A stretch of 64,000 nt of DNA from Solirubrobacter sp963792915 (GTDB lineage: Bacteria > Actinomycetota > Thermoleophilia > Solirubrobacterales > Solirubrobacteraceae), in assembly GCA_963792915.1 (NCBI GenBank), contig CAWBYD010000006.1:496001-560000 (forward strand). Reading direction: 5' to 3'. A program made the position numbers and the translations under genes. The notes beneath the pieces were generated by a model that was given only the letters and a program-made list of their open reading frames with translations, did no database searches and was not told where the DNA came from. Shown here piece by piece: positions 57,078 through 64,000 of this stretch. Each line of letters opens with the position of its first letter. The first letter of the stretch is position 1.

Positions 57078-57478
57078 CCGACGACGACGACGATGACGAC
57101 GAGGAGGGCCCGGAGGTCGGGGTCACGGTCGAGATCGTCGGCCTCTCGCTCTACACCCACCACGGGGTCACCGACGAGGAGAAGAAGATCGGCCAGCGGC
57201 TGCTGATCGACGCGCGCTTCGACATCGGCGAGCCCGACGCGCTGATCACCGACCGGATCGAGGACACGGTCGACTACGCCGAGGTCTGTCAGCAGATCGC
57301 GCTGATGGCCCAGACGCGCTCCTACAACACGCTCGAGCGCCTGTGCTCGGTGATCGCGGACCGCCTGGCCGAGCAGTTCGGCGCCGAGAGCGTGACGGTC
57401 AAGGCCTCCAAGCCCGAGCCGCCGATCCCGCTGCCGGTGGAGGAGGTCTCGGTCGAAGTGTGGCGCGAAGAACGTTAG
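57038..57478 (+). CDS. folB: Dihydroneopterin aldolase
   Basis: 146 aa. Core: VTVEIVGLSLYTHHGVTDEE, then IGQRLLIDARFDIGEPDALI, DTVDYAEVCQQIALMAQTRS and SVTVKASKPEPPIPLPVEEV, with the active-site Glu in HGVTDEEK and Lys in VTVKASKP. An added acidic N-terminus of about 28 residues (EEYDDDDLTDDDDDDDEEG) is unusual. TACTTT lies nine bases before the ATG, so it may also have its own transcript. Confidence 0.93.
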   Translation: MADEPEEYDDDDLTDDDDDDDEEGPEVGVTVEIVGLSLYTHHGVTDEEKKIGQRLLIDARFDIGEPDALITDRIEDTVDYAEVCQQIALMAQTRSYNTLERLCSVIADRLAEQFGAESVTVKASKPEPPIPLPVEEVSVEVWREER

Positions 57479-57491
57479 CACTCACTAACAT
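57474..57491 (+). promoter_or_regulatory. Operator and -10 box of the tetR-mmpL unit
   Basis: Inverted repeat GTTAG-cactca-CTAAC (57474-57489) overlaps TAACAT (57486-57491), which is seven bases before the ATG at 57499. A repressor bound here would block the promoter, so autoregulation by the TetR protein is likely. It also overlaps the folB stop. Confidence 0.55.
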
Positions 57492-57498
57492 CTAGTCC

Positions 57499-58032
57499 AT
57501 GGCCCGTAGATCTGCCGAGGACCGCCGCGAGGAGATCGTCGGCATCGCGCTGCACCAGTTCGCCGAGGGCGGCTACCACGGGACCTCGACCGAGGACATC
57601 GCGCGCCAGGCGGGCATCTCGCAGCCGTACCTGTTCCGGCTCTTCGGCACCAAGCGCGACCTCTTCATGGCCTGCGTGGACCGCTGCTACGAGACCGTCG
57701 GCGGCGTGTTCAGCGACGCGGTGCAGGGCGTGCCCGAGGGCGAGCGGATCGAGGCGATGGGCAGGGCCTACCTGGAGCGCCTGCTGCCCAACCGCGACGC
57801 GCTGCTGTTCCAGATGCAGGGCTACGCCACGAACGACCCCGCGATCCGCGAGCACGTGCGCGCGGGCTTCGGCGACCTCGTCCACCGCGTCGCCGCGCTC
57901 GGCGGCGTCTCGCTGCAGGAGACATGGGACTTCTTCTCCCACGGCATGCTGCTCAACGTCGTCGCCGCGCTCGGCGTCCTGGAGGCGTCTCCGCGCGAGG
58001 ACTGGGCGCAGGCGTGGGCCGACCGGGGCTGA
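57499..58032 (+). CDS. TetR-family transcriptional regulator
   Basis: 177 aa: helix-turn-helix TSTEDIARQAGISQPYLFRL, FGTKRDLFMACVDRCYETVG, then the ligand-binding domain (NRDALLFQMQGYATNDPAIR). It overlaps the MMPL gene by 19 bases, so it probably controls that transporter, a usual pairing in mycobacteria and relatives. It sits between folB and folK and seems to be an insertion in the folate gene order. Confidence 0.9.
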   Translation: MARRSAEDRREEIVGIALHQFAEGGYHGTSTEDIARQAGISQPYLFRLFGTKRDLFMACVDRCYETVGGVFSDAVQGVPEGERIEAMGRAYLERLLPNRDALLFQMQGYATNDPAIREHVRAGFGDLVHRVAALGGVSLQETWDFFSHGMLLNVVAALGVLEASPREDWAQAWADRG

Positions 58033-60017
58033 TCTTCCGGCGGCGCCGCCGGATCCTGTGGGGTTCGGCGGTGCTCGTGGTGCTCGCCGCGGCGTTCGCG
58101 CTGCCGGTCTTCTCGGAGCTCGGCTCCGGCGACGACTTCGACGACCCGAGCGCCGAGGCGATCCAGGCCCGCGACCGGATCGTCGCGGCGACCGGCGCCG
58201 CCGCCGCGCCCAGCCTTGTCGCGCTGGTGCGAGCGAGCGATCCGGCGCGCGTCGGCGCCGTCGCGCGGGCGCTGCGCGACCCGGGGGTGGCGTCCGTGGT
58301 CGGCCCCGACCAGGATCGGCGGCTGGTGTCCAACGACGGCCGCTCGGTCTACCTGCTCGCCACGTTCAAGCGCGACCCGGCGGGCGCGCGACCGCGGATC
58401 GAGGCGCGCCTCGTGAAGCTGCCGTACGTGACGCTCGGCGGCGCCGCGATCGCGTCGACGCAGGTGTCCGACCAGGTGACCGCCGACATCGCCCACGCCG
58501 AGCTCTTCGCGTTCCCGATCCTCTTCGTGCTGAGCCTGCTCGTCTTCCGCAGCGCGGTCTCCGCGCTGCTGCCGCTGGCCGTCGCCGTCACGACGATCCT
58601 GCTCTCGTTCTGCGCGATCCGGATCGTCAACCGGATCAACCCGATGTCGATCTACGCGCTGAACCTGATCAACGGCGTTGGCCTCGGACTCGCGATCGAC
58701 TACTCGCTGTTCATGGTCACGCGCTTTCGCGAGGAGCTGGCGGGCGGCGCCGGGCGCGAGGCGGCCGTGGCCGCGACGCTGCGCACCGCCGGCCACACCG
58801 TGCGCTACTCGGGCGTCACGGTGGCCGCGGCGCTGGCCGCGCTGCTCGTGTTCCGGCAGCGCTTCCTCTACTCGATGGGCGTCGGCGGGGCGCTGTGCGC
58901 GCTGATCGCCGCCGGTGTCTCGGTGACGCTGCTGCCCGCGCTGCTCGGGGCGCTCGGCGAGCGTGTGAACGCGGGCGCGCCGAGGCGCTGGAAGCGCGCG
59001 ATCGCACGCGAGGCGGCGGCGGAGCGCAGCGGCTTCTGGTATCGCCACTCGCGCCGGGTCATGCGCCACCCGGTGCCGATCGCGACCGCCGCCGCCGTCG
59101 TACTGATCGCGCTCGGGCTCCCGTTCACCGGCATCCGCTTCACCGGCATCGACGCCTCGGTGCTGCCGAGGGATCACTCCGCGCGGATCGTCGACGACGC
59201 CCTGCGCACCGAGTTCCCGCCCAGCGAGGCGGCGCCGATCTACATCGCGGTCGACCAGGCGCGCGCCTGTGCCGCGCGGCTGCCGGGCGCGCGGGCCTCC
59301 GGCGCTCGCGTCGACGTGCTCGCCCCGGGGCCGGCGCTGGGCGACGCCGCGAAGGCCGCCGTGCGCCGTGCACGCGACGCGTGCGTGCGCTACGGCGCGA
59401 AGGTCGGCGGGCAGACCGCGGCGTTCCTGGACCAGCAGGCGTCGCTGCGCGCCCATCTCCCGGCCGCGCTGGCGATCCTCACGCTGACCACACTCGTCAT
59501 CCTGTTCGCGATGACCGGGTCGGTGGTGCTGCCCGTCAAGGCGCTCGTGATGAACCTGCTGACCCTCAGCGCCGCGTTCGGCGCGCTCGTGCTCGTCTTT
59601 CAGGACGGGCACCTGGAAGGGCTGCTCGGGTTCACCAGCCAGCACGCGATCGAGTCCTCGCAGCCGGTGCTGCTGTTCGCGGTGGCGTTCGCGCTCTCGA
59701 CCGACTATGGCGTGTTCCTGCTCGGCCGCATCAAGGAGCTCCACGACGCCGGGCTGCCCAACGAGGAGGCGGTCGCGCTGGGGCTCCAGCGCACGGGCCG
59801 GCTGGTCACCTTCGCGGCGCTGCTGATGGTGGTTGCGATCGGCGGCTTCGTCACCGCCCAGGTCGTGTTCATCAAGCAGCTCGGGTTCGGCGTCGCGCTC
59901 GCCGTGGCGCTCGACGCGACGATCGTGCGCGCGCTGCTCGTCCCGGCGCTGATGCGCCTGCTCGGCGACTGGAACTGGTGGGCGCCGCGCCGGCTCGCCA
60001 GACTGCGGACGGCGTGA
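58014..60017 (+). CDS. MMPL/RND-superfamily transporter
   Basis: 667 aa, two halves. First anchor helix about residues 18-35 (ILWGSAVLVVLAAAFALPVF). Both halves carry the expected acidic-aromatic motif: GLGLAIDYSLFMVTRFREEL and FALSTDYGVFLLGRIKELHD. The outer loops are short for the family, and the protein is smaller than the MMPL protein near the left edge. GTG at 58014 is the best start; upstream sequence belongs to tetR. Probably exports a lipid or drug sensed by the TetR protein. Confidence 0.88.
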   Translation: MGRPGLIFRRRRRILWGSAVLVVLAAAFALPVFSELGSGDDFDDPSAEAIQARDRIVAATGAAAAPSLVALVRASDPARVGAVARALRDPGVASVVGPDQDRRLVSNDGRSVYLLATFKRDPAGARPRIEARLVKLPYVTLGGAAIASTQVSDQVTADIAHAELFAFPILFVLSLLVFRSAVSALLPLAVAVTTILLSFCAIRIVNRINPMSIYALNLINGVGLGLAIDYSLFMVTRFREELAGGAGREAAVAATLRTAGHTVRYSGVTVAAALAALLVFRQRFLYSMGVGGALCALIAAGVSVTLLPALLGALGERVNAGAPRRWKRAIAREAAAERSGFWYRHSRRVMRHPVPIATAAAVVLIALGLPFTGIRFTGIDASVLPRDHSARIVDDALRTEFPPSEAAPIYIAVDQARACAARLPGARASGARVDVLAPGPALGDAAKAAVRRARDACVRYGAKVGGQTAAFLDQQASLRAHLPAALAILTLTTLVILFAMTGSVVLPVKALVMNLLTLSAAFGALVLVFQDGHLEGLLGFTSQHAIESSQPVLLFAVAFALSTDYGVFLLGRIKELHDAGLPNEEAVALGLQRTGRLVTFAALLMVVAIGGFVTAQVVFIKQLGFGVALAVALDATIVRALLVPALMRLLGDWNWWAPRRLARLRTA

Positions 60018-60532
60018 ACGAGATCGGCTACCTCGGGCTCGGCTCCAACGTCGGCGACCGGCGGGCGAACCTGCAGGCGACGGTCGAGATCCTGTGGGCG
60101 CACAACGTCGTCGTGCTGGCGTCCTCGAGCGTCTACGAGACCGAGCCGGTCGGCGAGGTGCTCGACCAGCGCGCATTCTTCAACGCCTGCGTGCGGATCG
60201 AGACGCGGCTGAACCCGGAGCGCCTGCTCGACGCCTGCAAGGCGGTGGAGCGCGCGTTCGGGCGCACGCAGGCGGGCGAGGCGGGCTACGTGCGCCACGG
60301 TCCGCGCGCGATCGACGTCGACCTGCTGCTGCTGGGCGCGCTCGAGTACTCCTCGGAGCGGCTGACGCTCCCGCATCCGCAGGTCACGTCGCGGCGCTTC
60401 GTGCTGGTGCCGCTGCTGGAGCTGGCGCCGGACCTGATCGTGCCGGGCCACGGCTCCGCGGTGGAGGCGCTCGCCGTGCTCGACAGCCAGCCGGTGCGCC
60501 ACGCCGGACCACCTCTGGACGTGGGGCCGTAA
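60014..60532 (+). CDS. folK: 6-hydroxymethyl-7,8-dihydropterin pyrophosphokinase
   Basis: 172 aa. Signatures YLGLGSNVGDRRANLQATVE, SSVYETEPVGEVLDQRAFFN and RHGPRAIDVDLLLLG are complete. It makes the substrate for FolP. GTG overlaps the MMPL stop by four bases (GTGA), so translation is coupled to a transporter gene that has nothing to do with folate. Confidence 0.95.
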   Translation: MNEIGYLGLGSNVGDRRANLQATVEILWAHNVVVLASSSVYETEPVGEVLDQRAFFNACVRIETRLNPERLLDACKAVERAFGRTQAGEAGYVRHGPRAIDVDLLLLGALEYSSERLTLPHPQVTSRRFVLVPLLELAPDLIVPGHGSAVEALAVLDSQPVRHAGPPLDVGP

Positions 60533-61297
60533 GTGCTACTGGTCGTCGACGTCGGCAACACGCAGACGCACCTCGGCACGTACGACGGGTCGCGGCTGGT
60601 CGAGAACTGGCGCTTCGCGACGGTGCGCGAGTCCACCGCCGACGAGCTCGGCGCCGCGCTGCGCAACCTGCTGGCGCTGCGCGGGCTTTCGTTCGAGGAC
60701 CTCGACGCCTCGATCGTCTCGGCCACCGTGCCGCAGCTGCGGCCCGAGTGGGTCGCGATGGCGCGCCGCTACCTCGGCCACGAGATGCCGGTCGTCGGCC
60801 CCGGCGTGCGCACCGGGATGCCGATCCGCTACGACAACCCGCGCGAGATCGGACCCGACCGGCTCGTCAACGCCGTCGCGGGGTTCGACCGCGTGCGCGG
60901 CGCCTGCGTGATCGTCGACTTCGGCACGGCGGTCACGCACGACGTCGTCGGACCGGGCGGCGAGTATCTCGGCGGCGTGATCTTCCCCGGCGTCGAGATC
61001 TCGCTCGAGGCGCTGTCCGAGCGCGCCGCGGCGCTGCCGAAGATCGACCTCACGCCGCCGCGCGCGCTGATCGGCAAGACCACCGTGGACGCCATCCGCG
61101 CCGGGGTCCTGTACGGGTTCGCGGCGATGGTCGACGGGATCGTCGGCCGCCTGCACGAGGAGCTGGGCGACTTCCGCACGCTCGCGACCGGCGGGCTGGC
61201 GGGCGCCGTGGTGCCGTTCTGCCACACGATCGACGAGACCGACGACCTGCTGACCCTCAAGGGCCTGCGGATCATCTGGGAGCGCAACCTACCCTGA
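60533..61297 (+). CDS. coaX: Type III pantothenate kinase
   Basis: 254 aa, first step of coenzyme A synthesis. Phosphate motif LLVVDVGNTQTHLGTYDG, PREIGPDRLVNAVAGFDRVR, VIVDFGTAVTHDVVGPGGEY and GGVIFPGVEISLEALSERAA are typical. GTG start follows the folK stop with no gap. Confidence 0.94.
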   Translation: MLLVVDVGNTQTHLGTYDGSRLVENWRFATVRESTADELGAALRNLLALRGLSFEDLDASIVSATVPQLRPEWVAMARRYLGHEMPVVGPGVRTGMPIRYDNPREIGPDRLVNAVAGFDRVRGACVIVDFGTAVTHDVVGPGGEYLGGVIFPGVEISLEALSERAAALPKIDLTPPRALIGKTTVDAIRAGVLYGFAAMVDGIVGRLHEELGDFRTLATGGLAGAVVPFCHTIDETDDLLTLKGLRIIWERNLP

Positions 61298-61301
61298 AGG
61301 C

Positions 61302-62303
61302 ATGCGCACGCTGAACGACCCGTGGACGCTGGGCGGCCTGGAGCTGCCCAACCGCGTCATGCTCGCGCCGCTGGCGGGCATCGGGAACTGGTTCGTGCGC
61401 CTGCAGGCCAAGCGCTACGGGGCGGGGCTCGCGGTCTCGGAGATGATCTCCTCGTTCGCGATCCACTACGGCAACGCCAAGACGCTCAACGAGCTGCTCG
61501 TCGTGCACCCTGACGAGGGGCCGGTGGCGCTGCAGCTGTTCGGGTCCGATCCGGAGATCATGCGCTCCGCGGCCGCCGCGGTGGCGCGCGTCGGCGCGGA
61601 CATCCTCGACCTCAACATGGGCTGCCCGGTCCCGAAGGTGACCAAGACCGGGGCCGGGGCCGCGCTGATCAGCGATCCCGACACGGCGGTCGCGGTCGCT
61701 CGCGCCGCGCGCGAGGGCTCGGGGCTGCCGGTCACGGTCAAGCTGCGCGCGTCGCTCAAGCCCGGCGGCGTCGAGGGGCTCGAGCTGGCGCGCCGGCTCG
61801 TCGACGAGGCGGGCGTCGCCGGCATCACGTTCCACCCGCGCTCGGCGGCCGTGCGCCACAAGGGCCTCCCGGACTACGACCTGGCGCGCGAGCTGGTGCG
61901 CGAGCTCGACGTGCCGGTGATCGTGTCCGGCGGCATGGAGGGCGCCGAGCACATCCGCTGGGTGTTCGAGCACACCGGCTGCGAGGCGGTCATGCTGGCG
62001 CGCGGCGCACTCGGGAACCCGTGGCTGTTCTCCCAGGTGCTGGGCGAGCGCACCGGCGGGCCCGAGCCCGACGAGGTGCTCGCCGAGTGGTCATGGGTGA
62101 TCGACCGCGCGGAGGAGCATCTTGGTGCGGAGCGCGCCGCGCGGTACCTGCGCAAGTTCCATCCGTGGTACGTCGAGCGCCTCGGCGCGCCGCGCTCGGT
62201 CCAGGATGCGCTTCAGCGCGCAGACACTCTGGATCAAACGCGGGCGGTCTTGCTATCCTGCGCGCCCGCTGCGCTGCTGCAGGGCGCGGCCCGGTCCGCC
62301 TGA
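61302..62303 (+). CDS. dusB: tRNA-dihydrouridine synthase
   Basis: 333-aa FMN enzyme: VMLAPLAGIGNWFVRLQAKR, catalytic Cys in LDLNMGCPVPKVTKTGAGAA, FHPRSAAVRHKGLPDYDLAR and ALGNPWLF. The C-terminal helical domain binds tRNA. TACCCT (61290-61295) six bases before the ATG suggests its own transcript beside read-through from coaX. The last ~20 codons overlap a likely greA promoter. Confidence 0.92.
   Translation: MRTLNDPWTLGGLELPNRVMLAPLAGIGNWFVRLQAKRYGAGLAVSEMISSFAIHYGNAKTLNELLVVHPDEGPVALQLFGSDPEIMRSAAAAVARVGADILDLNMGCPVPKVTKTGAGAALISDPDTAVAVARAAREGSGLPVTVKLRASLKPGGVEGLELARRLVDEAGVAGITFHPRSAAVRHKGLPDYDLARELVRELDVPVIVSGGMEGAEHIRWVFEHTGCEAVMLARGALGNPWLFSQVLGERTGGPEPDEVLAEWSWVIDRAEEHLGAERAARYLRKFHPWYVERLGAPRSVQDALQRADTLDQTRAVLLSCAPAALLQGAARSA
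62254..62259 (+). promoter_or_regulatory. Possible greA -10 box
   Basis: TATCCT inside the dusB 3' end, giving a leader of about 84 bases before greA. The -35 region is weak. Confidence 0.35.
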
Positions 62304-62349
62304 CCCGCGGACCTTTTCCGTCTTCAGCCCCAGAAGGACTGACGCAGGT

Positions 62350-62829
62350 ATGCAGAAGGACGTCATCCTCACCCCCGAGGGACTCGAGAAGCTCAAGCAG
62401 GAGATCGAGTACCTCTCCACGACCAAGCGCCGCGAGGTCGCCGAGCGCATCAAGGAAGCGCGAGAGTTCGGCGACATCTCCGAGAATTCGGAGTACGACG
62501 ACGCGAAGAACGAGCAGGCGATGCTCGAGGCGCGCATCGCCACGCTCGAGGACAAGCTGCGCTCCGCCTCGGTGATCAACCCCTCCGAGCTCTCGCCGGA
62601 CGTCGTCCGCGTCGGCTCGCAGGTGAAGGTCAAGGACGGCGGCTCCGGGAAGGAGCTCACGTACACCATCGTGGGATCCACCGAGGCCGATCCGTCGGCC
62701 AACCGGCTCTCCAACGAGTCGCCGGTCGGTAAGGCGCTCGTCGGCCGCAAGGCGGGCGACGAGGTCAGGGTCACGCTGCCGTCCGGCAAGCAGCGCGCGC
62801 TGACCGTCACCAAGATCGAAGTGGCGTAA
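62350..62829 (+). CDS. greA: Transcription elongation factor GreA
   Basis: 159 aa: N-terminal coiled coil (ILTPEGLEKLKQEIEYLSTT) with the acidic tip (FGDISENSEYDDAKNEQ) that enters the RNA polymerase channel, and the C-terminal FKBP-like domain (SPVGKALVGRKAGDEVRVTL). It rescues backtracked polymerase. The GTG of lysS follows the TAA without a gap. Confidence 0.96.
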   Translation: MQKDVILTPEGLEKLKQEIEYLSTTKRREVAERIKEAREFGDISENSEYDDAKNEQAMLEARIATLEDKLRSASVINPSELSPDVVRVGSQVKVKDGGSGKELTYTIVGSTEADPSANRLSNESPVGKALVGRKAGDEVRVTLPSGKQRALTVTKIEVA

Positions 62830-64000
62830 GTGGAGGTTGGCGAGTCTCAACTGCTCGCCATCCGCCGCCGCAAGCTCGAGCAGTTGCGGGAGGCGGGCAT
62901 CGACCCGTTCCCGCACGCCTACCCGGGCGTGACGCCGATCGCGGACGCGAAGGCGCCGCATGAAGGACTCGAACCCGGCGCGGAGACCGAGGCGCGCGTG
63001 CGCGTCGCCGGCCGGCTGGCGGCGCGCCGCGGGCAGGGCAAGGCGGCGTTCCTGGACCTCGTGGACCGGTCCGGGCGCATCCAGCTGCACGCGCGCGCCG
63101 ACGTGCTGGGCCGCGAGTCGCTGGACCGCCTGGTGTCGCTGGACCTCGGCGACCTGATCGGCGCCGACGGGACGATCTTCAAGACCCGCCGCGGCGAGCT
63201 CTCGGTCAAGGTCGACGAGTGGGCGCTGCTGGCCAAGTCGCTGCGCCCGCCACCGGAGAAGCATCACGGGTTGACGGACACCGAGACGCGCTTCCGCCAG
63301 CGCGAGCTCGACCTGATCGCCAACGAGGAATCCCGCGATCTGTTCGTCACCCGCGCCCGCATCGTGTCCGCGGTGCGCCGGTTCCTCGACGCCGAGGGGT
63401 TCGTCGAGGTCGAGACCCCGGTGCTGCAGCCGATCTACGGCGGCGCGCTGGCGCGCCCCTTCACGACGCACTACAACGCGCTCGACCGCACGATGTACCT
63501 GCGGATCGCGACCGAGCTCTACCTCAAGCGGCTGATCGTGGGCGGGCTCGAGCGCGTCTACGAGATCGGCAAGGACTTCCGCAACGAGGGCCTGTCGCCC
63601 AAGCACAACCCCGAATTCACGATGCTCGAGTGGTACGAGGCCTACGCCGACTGGGAGACCGTGGCGGCGCGCGCCGAGCGGCTCGTGGACAGCGTCGCGC
63701 GCACCGTCGGCTCCGACCGCTTCGCGCCGCCCTGGAAGCGCGAGACGCTGGCCGGCTCGATCGGCGCGCGCCTGGGCGTCGACGTGCTCGCCGACCGCAC
63801 GCTGGAGTCGCTGCAGGCGGCGATGCGCGGGCGCGGCCTGGAGATCCCCGATGAGCCCAACTGGGCGGCGCTGGTCGACCACCTCGTCTCCAAGCACGTC
63901 GAGCCCACGCTGATCGCTCCGACGATCCTCCACGACTACCCCGTCGAGCTCTCGCCGTTCGCCAAGCGCCACCGCGTCTACGACGGGCTCGTGGAGCGCT
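62830..64000 (+). CDS. lysS: Lysyl-tRNA synthetase, class II, 3' end outside window
   Basis: First 390 codons. GTG at 62830 directly after the greA stop (TAAGTG). OB-fold anticodon-binding domain (VRVAGRLAARRGQGKAAFLD; GRIQLHARADVLG), then class II motifs: motif 1 region VSAVRRFLDAEGFVEVETPV, and motif 2 YEIGKDFRNEGLSPKHNPEF. The frame continues off the right edge, in the catalytic domain. Confidence 0.95.
   Translation, partial: MEVGESQLLAIRRRKLEQLREAGIDPFPHAYPGVTPIADAKAPHEGLEPGAETEARVRVAGRLAARRGQGKAAFLDLVDRSGRIQLHARADVLGRESLDRLVSLDLGDLIGADGTIFKTRRGELSVKVDEWALLAKSLRPPPEKHHGLTDTETRFRQRELDLIANEESRDLFVTRARIVSAVRRFLDAEGFVEVETPVLQPIYGGALARPFTTHYNALDRTMYLRIATELYLKRLIVGGLERVYEIGKDFRNEGLSPKHNPEFTMLEWYEAYADWETVAARAERLVDSVARTVGSDRFAPPWKRETLAGSIGARLGVDVLADRTLESLQAAMRGRGLEIPDEPNWAALVDHLVSKHVEPTLIAPTILHDYPVELSPFAKRHRVYDGLVER

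Overview
The window is very GC-rich throughout, with dense, often overlapping genes, many GTG or TTG starts, and a recurring TANNNT box 6-8 bases upstream of start codons that suggests leaderless transcripts. Together with an actinobacterial mIHF-type protein, an MCE/MMPL locus, Rv1264-like adenylate cyclases, an ECF42/DGPF pair and a folP-folB-folK-coaX-dusB-greA-lysS order, this points to an actinobacterium. The best guess is Thermoleophilia (Solirubrobacter/Conexibacter-like). The lineage is inference; no rRNA or tRNA gene was seen.

Layout. 1-8.3 kb: three MCE lipid-transport subunits, an MMPL transporter, a membrane-anchored redoxin and a B3/B4-domain protein. 8.3-11.6 kb: an aminotransferase, small membrane proteins, a VOC enzyme and mIHF. 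11.9-14.9 kb: a serine-palmitoyltransferase-like enzyme divergent from a GNAT-type acyltransferase and an FA2H-like hydroxylase, a candidate ceramide/sphingolipid locus. 15.3-18.8 kb: an AlkA-type glycosylase, then a ThiXYZ-like transporter behind a clear TPP riboswitch. 18.8-22.5 kb: an accessory three-gene unit whose middle gene is cut by an IS256-family element with an intact 8-bp target duplication. 22.5-28.3 kb: ECF42 sigma factor and DGPF partner, adenylate cyclase, VWA/MoxR pair, and a TetR regulator with two operator copies. 28.3-37.2 kb: YceI and flavin reductase, an ArsA-like ATPase operon, a C5-epimerase-like protein, a lipoprotein and a Ca2+/H+ antiporter. 37.3-43.2 kb: acyl-CoA dehydrogenase, SIMPL protein, dienelactone hydrolase, SRPBCC protein, a split and rearranged FadB-like pair, and a sirtuin. 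44-46.5 kb: a three-domain cell-wall hydrolase. 46.7-53.5 kb: coiled-coil and histone-tail-like proteins, an SCP2-like protein, a HTH-cyclase fusion, then tilS-hpt-ftsH. 53.5-56.2 kb: small genes, hairpin repeats, an Lrp/EamA pair and a duplicated small-peptide cassette. 56.2-64 kb: folate and CoA genes with a TetR/MMPL pair inserted, then dusB, greA and the 5' part of lysS.

Two places look most likely to hold undescribed biology. One is the putative sphingolipid locus with its 15-bp divergent start region. The other is the duplicated cassette at 55.7-56.2 kb, which has two 39-residue peptide segments with alike N-termini and different C-termini; the first copy is preceded by a long inverted repeat that would hide a ribosome binding site.
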